In this document: piece after piece, positions 1 through 5,684 of the stretch
How the letters are laid out: each line of letters opens with the position of its first letter
Numbering within the stretch: position 1 is the stretch's first letter
Origin: JAVBLQ01 sp031553435
GTDB lineage: Bacteria; Bacteroidota; Bacteroidia; Bacteroidales; Azobacteroidaceae
Reading direction: 5' to 3'
Assembly (NCBI GenBank): GCA_031553435.1
Contig: JAVBLQ010000002.1
Coordinates: 1-14,895, forward strand
DNA length: 14,895 nucleotides
Notes under the pieces: generated by a model
What the model was told of the DNA's origin: nothing
The model's input: the letters and a program-made list of their open reading frames with translations, nothing else
Database searches by the model: none
Program-made: the position numbers and the translations under genes

Positions 1-67
1 TAAACATAATAGAAATTATATACGAATAAAAGATTTTGAAAACACACAATTTATCAAGATAATCATG

Positions 68-75
68 TATTTTTG
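68..75 (+). promoter_or_regulatory. Putative Bacteroidetes -7 promoter element of rlmD
   Basis: TATTTTTG fits the Bacteroidetes -7 consensus TAnnTTTG exactly and is followed by C, as is common. It lies 26 bases before the ATG of the methyltransferase gene, giving a short leader. I find no TTTG -33 element at the usual 19-21 base spacing, so the call rests on the -7 match and its position. Confidence 0.4.
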
Positions 76-101
76 CACTCTAAAAATCTATAAAATTAAA
101 T

Positions 102-1514
102 ATGTCAAAAAAAAATAAAAAACCATTGCCATTTTTAGAAAATATTACAATTACTAAAATTGCTGCAGAAGGAAAAGCCATTGCGAAAATTGATGATCTG
201 GTTATTTTTGTTCCCTATGTAGTTCCCGGTGATGTTGTTGACTTACAGATAACTCGTAAAAAAAACAGTTATGCTGAAGCTAAAGTTATCAATATTCGTA
301 AATACTCAAAGAACAGACAATTTGCTGTATGTGAGCATTTTGGTATATGCGGTGGTTGTAAATGGCAAATACTTCCTTATGAGGAACAATTAAAATATAA
401 ACAACAACAGGTATCGGATAATCTGATTCGTATCGGAAAAGTCGAACTTCCGGAGATTTCTCCTATTCTGGGCTCTTCAAAAACAGAATTTTACAGGAAC
501 AAGATGGAATATACTTTTTCCAATAAAAGATGGCTTACAGAAGACGAAATCAAGTCCGGAGCATCTTTTGACAACATGAATGTATTGGGTTTCCATATTC
601 CGGGTATGTTTGATAAAGTAATGAATATCAATAAATGCTGGCTTCAGGATGATATTGCCAATGATATTCGTAACTCTGTCAGAGATTATTGTCTGAAAAA
701 TGGTTATACATTCTTTGATCTTCGCAACCAGGAAGGTTTGATGAGAAATATCATGATCAGAACGATGAACTCCGGTGAAATCATGCTTTTAGTTCAGTTT
801 TTCTATGATGATGAAGAAAAACGAACAGCTTTACTTCAATATCTTTCAACTAAATTTTCTCAAATTACTTCCTTGTTGTATGTGATTAACAGCAAGGCAA
901 ATGATACAATTACAGATCAGGAAATTCATGTTTTTAGCGGTCGTGATTGTATATATGAAGAAATGGAAGGTCTGAAGTTCAAAATCGGCGCTAAATCTTT
1001 CTATCAAACCAATAGTTCCCAGGCTTACGAACTGTATAAAATTGTCCGGAATTTTGCAGATTTGAAAGGAAATGAATTGGTATATGATTTGTACACGGGA
1101 ACCGGCACAATTGCCAATTTTATTGCTCGAAATGTCAAACAAGTCATTGGTATAGAATATATTCCGGAAGCAATAGAAGATGCAAAAATCAATGCAGAAT
1201 TAAACGGGATTAAAAACAGCTTGTTCTATGCCGGAGATATGAAAAATATCCTCACAAATGAGTTTATTTCACTACATGGAAAACCCGATGTGATCATTAC
1301 GGATCCTCCTCGTGCCGGAATGCATGATGATGTGATCGACGTAATTTTAGCGGCAGAACCAATCAAAGTGGTCTATGTTAGCTGTAATCCGGCAACTCAG
1401 TCCAGAGACTTGAATTTATTGGATATAAAATACAAAGTAACAAAAGTACAACCTGTTGACATGTTTCCTCATACACATCATGTGGAAAATGTAGTATTGT
1501 TGGAAAAAAGATAA
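102..1514 (+). CDS. rlmD: 23S rRNA (uracil-C5)-methyltransferase, RlmD/RumA family
   Basis: This is a SAM-dependent RNA methyltransferase that makes 5-methyluridine, most likely in 23S rRNA (U1939 in E. coli numbering). The 470 residues contain an N-terminal TRAM-like RNA-binding region (about 11-70). Four cysteines suited to an iron-sulfur cluster follow (C77, C83 and C86 in CEHFGICGGCKW, plus C179). The SAM-binding motif is DLYTGTGT (329-336), with DPPRAG at 401-406 and the catalytic cysteine C428 in VSCNP. A C-terminal HxHHVE segment is also typical of the family. The length suits RumA-type enzymes and all key residues are present. Bacteroidetes often carry more than one paralogue (RlmC/RlmD/TrmA-like), so the exact target uridine is inferred. 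The gene ends one base from the end of convergent pyrD, with no room for a separate terminator. Confidence 0.93.
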   Translation: MSKKNKKPLPFLENITITKIAAEGKAIAKIDDLVIFVPYVVPGDVVDLQITRKKNSYAEAKVINIRKYSKNRQFAVCEHFGICGGCKWQILPYEEQLKYKQQQVSDNLIRIGKVELPEISPILGSSKTEFYRNKMEYTFSNKRWLTEDEIKSGASFDNMNVLGFHIPGMFDKVMNINKCWLQDDIANDIRNSVRDYCLKNGYTFFDLRNQEGLMRNIMIRTMNSGEIMLLVQFFYDDEEKRTALLQYLSTKFSQITSLLYVINSKANDTITDQEIHVFSGRDCIYEEMEGLKFKIGAKSFYQTNSSQAYELYKIVRNFADLKGNELVYDLYTGTGTIANFIARNVKQVIGIEYIPEAIEDAKINAELNGIKNSLFYAGDMKNILTNEFISLHGKPDVIITDPPRAGMHDDVIDVILAAEPIKVVYVSCNPATQSRDLNLLDIKYKVTKVQPVDMFPHTHHVENVVLLEKR

Positions 1515-1515
1515 A

Positions 1516-2421
1516 TCAAATACATCCTATTATTTCAGTAACAGACTTGCAACCATGCCTGTCGAGATACTCATTGATACCATCCACTACTTTTACTGAA
1601 ATAGCCGGATCTATAAAGTTATATGTGCCAATCTGAATGGCTGTTGCTCCAGCCAATAAAAACTCGATGGCATCATTCGTGTTTGAGATACCACCAATGC
1701 CGATCACAGGAATTTTAACAGCTTTAGCTGTTTGCCAAACCATTCTGAGTGCTATCGGTTTGATACAAGGTCCAGACAATCCTCCTGTGATTGTTGATAA
1801 AATCGGCTTTCTTTTTTCAGCATCGATAGCCATTCCTAACAAAGTATTGATTAAAGAAACTGAGTCAGCGCCTTCATCTTCTACAGCTTTGGCGATGTCT
1901 CTTATGTCAGTTACATTAGGTGATAATTTTACAATAAGGGTCTTGTGATAAACTTTCCTTACAGCTTTCGTAACTTCGGCAGCGCTTGCACAATTTGTGC
2001 CGAAAGCCATGCCCCCCTGTTTCACATTTGGGCAAGAAATATTCAATTCTATTGCCGGAATTTTATCCAAAAAGTTGATTTTTTCGGCGCATTCAACATA
2101 ATCTTCTAATGTTGAACCACTTACATTGACCATCATATGTGTATCAATGTCTTTAATTTGGGGATATATATCGGAAATAAAATAATTAACACCTTTATTT
2201 TGCAGTCCTACAGCGTTTAACATGCCGGAGGGAGTTTCTGCCATGCGTGGATAGTTATTGCCTTCTCTATGCCGAATAGTGGTTCCTTTTACAAATATAC
2301 CACCTATTCTCGAAAGATCCATAAAGTCGGAATATTCTGTTCCATAGCCGAAAGTACCCGAAGCAGTAGTAACGGGATTCTTCAAATGTAAATTTCCAAT
2401 GTTAACTTTTAGATTTGCCAT
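1516..2421 (-). CDS. pyrD: Dihydroorotate dehydrogenase B, catalytic (FMN) subunit
   Basis: This subunit oxidises dihydroorotate to orotate, the fourth step of de novo pyrimidine synthesis. It is a cytoplasmic class 1B enzyme that passes electrons to NAD+ through PyrK. The 301 residues start MANLKVNIGNLHLKNPV, typical of class 1. They include the FMN/substrate segments TASGTFGYG (19-27) and NAVGLQNKG (69-77), the active-site loop NISCPNVKQGG with catalytic C130, VKLSPNV (164-170), and GIGGI (241-245) with AIQIGT (261-266) for phosphate binding. A cysteine rather than a serine base is the class 1 signature and excludes the membrane class 2 enzyme. Its start overlaps the end of pyrK by 13 bases, so translation is probably coupled and the two subunits are made together. 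Confidence 0.95.
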   Translation of the reverse strand: MANLKVNIGNLHLKNPVTTASGTFGYGTEYSDFMDLSRIGGIFVKGTTIRHREGNNYPRMAETPSGMLNAVGLQNKGVNYFISDIYPQIKDIDTHMMVNVSGSTLEDYVECAEKINFLDKIPAIELNISCPNVKQGGMAFGTNCASAAEVTKAVRKVYHKTLIVKLSPNVTDIRDIAKAVEDEGADSVSLINTLLGMAIDAEKRKPILSTITGGLSGPCIKPIALRMVWQTAKAVKIPVIGIGGISNTNDAIEFLLAGATAIQIGTYNFIDPAISVKVVDGINEYLDRHGCKSVTEIIGCI

Positions 2422-3191
2422 TTCAACTTTTCTATATTAATTACGGGACCATCTTTACACACACAGATATGCCCTTCGCTGGTATTTTCCACACAACACA
2501 AACATGCTCCAAAGCCGCATGCCATCGTATTTTCAAGCGATACTTCACATGCAGTTCCGGCTTGTTTTGCATAAGATGCAACAGCTATCATCATTGGCTT
2601 TGGACCACAAGTGTAAATCATATCAAAATGTTGGGATTTGAGAATAGGGTGCTGAGTAACATAACCTTTTTCTCCGGCAGATCCATCTTCGGTTGTTGTA
2701 TAAACTGTTCCGAATCTGGCAAAATCTTCCAATTGTAACAAGTCTTTAGAAGTCCTTCCTCCTAAAAGAAAAATAGGTTCATAACCTTCATTTTTAAGAC
2801 AAGCACCTAAGAAAAGCATCGGAGCTATCCCTACCCCACCTCCAATTAAAAGTAGTTTTTTGTCAAAAATTTTATCGGTTGGAATCGAAAAACTATTGCC
2901 CAATGGATATATCAAATTTACAATATCCCCCTTGCAAAGATTCGACATTTTCCGTGTACCACCTCCTATGGTTTGAATCAATAACCAAAGTTCATTTTTT
3001 TCCTTATCAACATAATTAATGGAAATCGGCCTTCGCAAAAATGTGTCGGGAGAAGAATCAACACGAACTTCTACAAATTGGCCCGGAGCCATTTCCGGTA
3101 AAAGTCCTTCTTGAGTCAACTTGATTAAGTAGTAATTGTTATGAAGGCGGAGATTATCTGCAACAATTAAATCCGACATGTATTTTTTCAT
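2409..3191 (-). CDS. pyrK: Dihydroorotate dehydrogenase B, electron transfer subunit PyrK
   Basis: This FAD and [2Fe-2S] subunit moves electrons from the FMN of PyrD to NAD+. I chose the ATG at 3191 (MKKYMSDLIV, 260 residues) over the upstream TTG at 3212. It matches the usual start and length of Bacteroidales PyrK and sits sensibly behind the promoter at 3210-3217, which the TTG would overlap. From that ATG, the FAD-binding RRPISI begins at about residue 53 and the nucleotide-binding GGGVGIAP spans about 117-124. The C-terminal iron-sulfur cysteines follow CxxxxCxxC (about 225, 230, 233), with the fourth ligand one of the two cysteines in HICVC. The fold is ferredoxin-NADP reductase-like. 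Gene order pyrK-pyrD with a 13-base overlap supports a two-subunit enzyme. Confidence 0.94.
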   Translation of the reverse strand: MKKYMSDLIVADNLRLHNNYYLIKLTQEGLLPEMAPGQFVEVRVDSSPDTFLRRPISINYVDKEKNELWLLIQTIGGGTRKMSNLCKGDIVNLIYPLGNSFSIPTDKIFDKKLLLIGGGVGIAPMLFLGACLKNEGYEPIFLLGGRTSKDLLQLEDFARFGTVYTTTEDGSAGEKGYVTQHPILKSQHFDMIYTCGPKPMMIAVASYAKQAGTACEVSLENTMACGFGACLCCVENTSEGHICVCKDGPVINIEKLKWQI

Positions 3192-3209
3192 ATCTGTCAA
3201 TTTTGATCG

Positions 3210-3217
3210 CAAAAGTA
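3210..3217 (-). promoter_or_regulatory. Putative -7 promoter element of pyrK-pyrD
   Basis: Read on the minus strand this is TACTTTTG followed by C, an exact match to TAnnTTTG. It lies 18 bases before the chosen pyrK ATG, which implies a very short 5' leader. No TTTG is present at -33. That position instead falls on the AAACCTTAA direct repeats at 3237-3256, which could bind a regulator. Confidence 0.45.
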
Positions 3218-3236
3218 ATGAAATTTGTTTATATTC

Positions 3237-3256
3237 TTAAGGTTTGTTTAAGGTTT
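3237..3256. repeat. Direct repeat TTAAGGTTT x2, 11-base period, upstream of pyrK
   Basis: TTAAGGTTT occurs at 3237-3245 and again at 3248-3256. The starts are 11 bases apart, about one helical turn. On the minus strand the copies read AAACCTTAA and cover the -33 region of the putative pyrK promoter. Two in-phase half-sites at that position suggest a regulator binding site, but that is inference. Confidence 0.45.
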
Positions 3257-3294
3257 AATATTAATATAGGAATAGGTTGCGCTTCGCTTACCTT

Positions 3295-3325
3295 GTGAAT
3301 GGTGAATAGTGAAGGTTTGTGAATT
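3295..3325. repeat. Degenerate heptamer tandem repeat (GTGAATG-like)
   Basis: Units GTGAATG (3295), GTGAATA (3302) and GTGAAGG (3309) follow each other at exactly 7-base steps. A fourth unit, GTGAATT, begins at 3319. The stretch lies between pyrK and the XRE regulator and has no ORF. Just upstream, GGTTGCGCTTCGCTTACC (3275-3292) is a GC-richer, partly self-complementary segment. The pattern resembles intergenic heptanucleotide repeats of unknown function. Confidence 0.5.
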
Positions 3326-3358
3326 GTAATTCCAAATACTATTCATCTTCTTGAAAAT

Positions 3359-3805
3359 TTAAGACTTATTATCCGGAGTCAATGATTCATAAGTATTATC
3401 GGAATAAAAAATCATTATTCTGGAAATAGTTTTGGGCGATTTTTCTTTATAAATAATTTTTTCGGTAACAATAGGCTCCTGAATTTTCGTTTCAGTTTTT
3501 ATCTCTTTTTCTTTGGGGTATTCCGGTTTAATTTCCGGTTTGTTTTGTTCTATAAGAATCTCATTAAACAAAGATGGCTGAATTATACTCTTCTCATCTT
3601 TACGTATGGGTAAAGTTCCAAACAACAACCAATCAGAATTATACTTATTAAACTTGGAAAGAATTTTTGTAAGCACGTCCAAACTCGGATTGTTACGACC
3701 ATTTAAGATATGGTTCATCGACGATCTGCTTATTCCAATATAATCAGAAAAAGAAGAAGGATTCATACCTTCCAGATCTATAATCTTTTTTATTCTCTCA
3801 ATCAT
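3359..3805 (-). CDS. XRE-family helix-turn-helix transcriptional regulator
   Basis: This is a 148-residue putative DNA-binding regulator. Residues 1-62 form an XRE/Cro-type helix-turn-helix domain: MIERIKKIID, then SSFSDYIGISRSSMNHILNGRNNPSLDVLTKIL, ending in DWLLFG. That arrangement is common in a Bacteroidales family of small regulators. The middle (about 70-125) is low-complexity, rich in Lys, Glu, Ile and Pro, and is probably a disordered linker. The C-terminus KTISRIMIFYSDNTYESLTP (125-144) is a short conserved-looking tail seen in the same family. Its target and signal are unknown. The putative promoter (3837-3844) has a perfect 14-base palindrome (3820-3833) at the expected transcription start, a plausible autoregulatory operator. 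Confidence 0.85.
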   Translation of the reverse strand: MIERIKKIIDLEGMNPSSFSDYIGISRSSMNHILNGRNNPSLDVLTKILSKFNKYNSDWLLFGTLPIRKDEKSIIQPSLFNEILIEQNKPEIKPEYPKEKEIKTETKIQEPIVTEKIIYKEKSPKTISRIMIFYSDNTYESLTPDNKS

Positions 3806-3819
3806 ATATGTAAATTATG

Positions 3820-3833
3820 ATTCAAATTTGAAT
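3820..3833. promoter_or_regulatory. Perfect palindrome ATTCAAATTTGAAT, putative operator of the XRE gene
   Basis: This 14-base perfect palindrome sits 3 bases downstream of the -7 element at 3837-3844, so it should cover the transcription start. Its 12-base core TTCAAATTTGAA recurs at 14238-14249, 2 bases downstream of the DPP III -7 element. Position and symmetry suit a dimeric repressor site. Which protein binds it is not shown by the sequence. Confidence 0.45.
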
Positions 3834-3836
3834 TCA

Positions 3837-3844
3837 CAAATATA
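3837..3844 (-). promoter_or_regulatory. Putative -7 promoter element of the XRE regulator
   Basis: On the minus strand this reads TATATTTG, an exact TAnnTTTG match, 32 bases before the ATG at 3805. At the -33 spacing (19 bases) the sequence is TTTC instead of TTTG, a near match. A second TATATTTG at 3873-3880 on the same strand is an alternative. Confidence 0.4.
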
Positions 3845-4303
3845 TAATTAATATTTCACATATGAAAATTTACAAATATAATGCGAATAGACACAAAAGT
3901 GAATTCAATGTTTTATAATTAATAGATACAATTGTAAATACCGATTATTATATACTATAAAAAACTTTATATAATAATAGTATTTATCTGGGTATAACAT
4001 AACTATATGTATACATTGACAGAGAGATATCATTGTTTCATTAAAACAATCCAAATGTATCAAAATATATTAATTAAAAATTTAAATAATATCATTTAAT
4101 TTGCTAGTTTTCAGATATTTTAATTACTATTATTTATGAAAGATATAATTGATTTGTTTGGTATTATACAGTTGTGAATCAACAATTGTGATGGCTCTAT
4201 TTGTAAATATTTTTTGATATTGTGCTGAGTTTACATTTGTATTTTCAATGTATTATTCACATTTGGATTCGATGAATTACATTTGTAAATATTATAGCTG
4301 ACT

Positions 4304-4336
4304 ATTGGTTAAACTGAAAATATTCTGTTACATTTG
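4304..4336 (+). promoter_or_regulatory. Putative promoter of the BON-LysM unit
   Basis: TACATTTG at 4329-4336 (followed by C) matches the -7 consensus exactly. ATTG at 4304-4307 lies 21 bases upstream and could be the -33 element. The distance to the BON ATG at 4388 gives a leader of about 45 bases. Further TACATTTG copies at 4232 and 4278 may be extra start sites or binding sites. Confidence 0.5.
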
Positions 4337-4387
4337 CATTGTATTATTTATAACTTGATTTTTATTAAAAACTAAAAACGACTAGCA

Positions 4388-4864
4388 ATGAGAACTAAAG
4401 CATTAATTGGTACACTAGTACTATTCTTAGGAATTGTTTTTTATTCCTGTAAGCCGAGTGATCAAAAACTACAGACAGAAGTAAATGCTGTCTTAGCAAA
4501 TAAACCGGGAATCACTGCCGTTGTAAAAGAAGGAGTTGTTACCTTAACAGGAACAGTTGAAGCAAAAGATGCAAAAGATGAAGCCGAAGCTTTATGTAAA
4601 AATGTGAAAAACATAAAATCTGTTGCCAATAACATTGAGGTTAAAGAACCTGCTCCCGTTGTTGTTGTAAACCCAGATGATAGTTTGAAAGCCATTATCG
4701 GCACAGCACTAACTGATTCAGGTTTTGGTGATGTTGTTGTTGACATTAAAGACGGAGAAGTGACTCTATCCGGAACTATCAAAAAAGCTGATTTGAAAAA
4801 AGTTATGCAAATCGCAAATGAATCTAAACCTAAAAAAGTCATTAACAAATTAACTCTTAAGTAA
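4388..4864 (+). CDS. BON-domain lipoprotein
   Basis: This is a 158-residue predicted envelope lipoprotein. Residues 1-20 are a lipoprotein signal peptide ending in FYS before the acylated C21. Two BON domains follow at about 25-87 and 99-158. Each has the beta-alpha-beta pattern with the hallmark VVKEGVVTLTGTV (46-58) and VDIKDGEVTLSGTI (118-131). BON domains are thought to bind phospholipid or to stabilise the envelope, as in OsmY and DolP. The residues after C21 (KPSDQK) do not resemble the acidic Bacteroidetes surface-export signal, so a periplasm-facing location is likely. It is one base upstream of the LysM gene and surely co-transcribed with it. The exact role is unknown; a stress or envelope-maintenance function is inferred from the domain alone. 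Confidence 0.85.
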   Translation: MRTKALIGTLVLFLGIVFYSCKPSDQKLQTEVNAVLANKPGITAVVKEGVVTLTGTVEAKDAKDEAEALCKNVKNIKSVANNIEVKEPAPVVVVNPDDSLKAIIGTALTDSGFGDVVVDIKDGEVTLSGTIKKADLKKVMQIANESKPKKVINKLTLK

Positions 4865-4865
4865 T

Positions 4866-5231
4866 ATGAGCTTGCAAGCAAAATATGCAAAACTAACTGA
4901 TTTTGCGAGATTAACTGTTCAAAATTTGAATATTGCGGAACAAAATAACGTTTTATATGTATCAGGTTCTGCATCGGCTACAGTGAAAGATACAATCTGG
5001 CAATTGTATGAGCAAATTGATCCTGAAATGCGCGATGGAGATTTGGTACTAAATATTGAGGTACTCCCCGGATCAGAAGAAATTTATGAAATCAAGGCCG
5101 GTGATAGCTTAAGTAAAATAGCTGCTAAATATCCAGGAATGACGTGGCAAAAAATCTTTGAAGCTAATAAAGATACTATCAAGGATCCGAATATGATACA
5201 TCCCGGACAAAAAATTAAAATACCACTATAA
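4866..5231 (+). CDS. BON-like/LysM protein, Kbp (YgaU)-like
   Basis: The 121 residues contain a C-terminal LysM domain (about 73-120): YEIKAGDSLSKIAAKYPG, then WQKIFEANKD, then IHPGQKIKIP. LysM domains bind N-acetylglucosamine-containing glycans. The N-terminal part (about 1-66) has the size and VLYVSGSASATV pattern of a degenerate BON domain. There is no signal peptide. A BON-plus-LysM layout without a signal sequence matches E. coli Kbp/YgaU, a cytoplasmic potassium-binding protein, so it may act in the cytoplasm despite the LysM domain. The ATG follows the stop of the BON lipoprotein by one base (TAATATG), so translation is probably coupled. The unit ends at the terminator at 5276-5314. 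Confidence 0.82.
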   Translation: MSLQAKYAKLTDFARLTVQNLNIAEQNNVLYVSGSASATVKDTIWQLYEQIDPEMRDGDLVLNIEVLPGSEEIYEIKAGDSLSKIAAKYPGMTWQKIFEANKDTIKDPNMIHPGQKIKIPL

Positions 5232-5275
5232 CATATATTGTATATTAGTGTTTTATATTTTCTATTTAAAGAAGT

Positions 5276-5314
5276 AAGAGGCTGTTTATTGAAAAATTTA
5301 CAGCCTCTTTTTTT
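5276..5314 (+). terminator. Rho-independent terminator of the BON-LysM unit
   Basis: A perfect 10-base-pair stem, AAGAGGCTGT (5276-5285) with ACAGCCTCTT (5300-5309), encloses a 14-base loop. Its right arm runs into seven Ts (5308-5314). It lies 44 bases after the LysM stop and is the clearest intrinsic terminator in the window. Confidence 0.9.
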
Positions 5315-5684
5315 ATATCAATAATACCAAATTGTATCCCCTTTGTCTTTCCGTCAAACACAATCAGTATTTTTTGTCATTTTGCGCAATTTATTGTTCT
5401 TTTTTTAAAAAAGACAGACAATCATTTGCGATTATAAAAATATCTGTGAATAATTTCGAAATATTTTCCTGTTTTTCAACAAATAAAATATTTATTCGAC
5501 AACAAAAGGAAGAAATTTTGGCCCATAGATTAATTTTTGGGTTTTACTTTTGCAGAAATTTGACAACCTGATTGCTGTGAACTCTTTATCCCGAAACCGG
5601 ATTGTTAACCTCTTTTCCAGACAAAGATAAAAGTTGAAAAATAAAAACGGACAAGAATTAACAACTTAAAAACTATAGAAATAT
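5315..5684. other. Gene-free leader region before the exported-protein cassette
   Basis: These 370 bases hold no convincing gene. A 79-codon open frame from a TTG at 5332 has a composition unlike protein (very rich in Phe, Ile, Cys and Asn) and no ribosome site. Visible elements are an A/T inverted repeat TCTTTTTTT/AAAAAAGA (5398-5414), and a -7 promoter match at 5545-5552 that would leave a leader of about 125 bases before the ATG at 5685. Confidence 0.5.
5545..5552 (+). promoter_or_regulatory. Putative -7 promoter element of the T9SS-tail gene
   Basis: TACTTTTG followed by C matches TAnnTTTG exactly. The nearest TTTG upstream (5517-5520) is 24 bases away, longer than the usual 19-21, so the -33 element is uncertain. 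Transcription would begin near 5559, giving an unusually long leader of about 125 bases for the exported protein. Confidence 0.4.

Larger units (their letters stand above)
3806..4387. other. Gene-free, very AT-rich intergenic region with promoter-like repeats
   Basis: These 582 bases separate the divergent XRE regulator and BON genes. I find no credible ORF; the longest ATG-started frames I traced by eye (4137 and 4189) are about 13 codons or fewer. The stretch contains a palindrome at 3820-3833, ATTTGTAAA/TTTACAAAT-type words (near 3869, 4199 and 4281), and ACATTTG four times (4233, 4259, 4279, 4330). There is also a 7-base-pair AT hairpin at 4032-4050. Three of the ACATTTG copies are preceded by T and so match the -7 consensus. 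The region probably holds the promoters of both flanking units plus operator sites. Confidence 0.6.

Noticed and set aside
3192..3212. TTG start adding seven residues to PyrK
   Set aside because: The ATG at 3191 fits the family's length and N-terminus and leaves room for the -7 element at 3210-3217, which the TTG start would overlap.
4032..4050. AT hairpin ATTGTTT/AAACAAT in the intergenic region
   Set aside because: A 7-base-pair AT-rich stem is expected by chance in such AT-rich DNA; no T-run or conserved context.
5398..5414. T7/A6 inverted repeat as a terminator
   Set aside because: The stem is pure A-T apart from one terminal pair and has no loop. It is more likely a chance homopolymer junction.
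5332..5571. A 79-codon plus-strand open frame before the T9SS-tail gene
   Set aside because: It begins with TTG and its composition is that of random AT-rich DNA (many Phe, Ile, Asn and scattered Cys). It has no ribosome site and overlaps the putative promoter at 5545.
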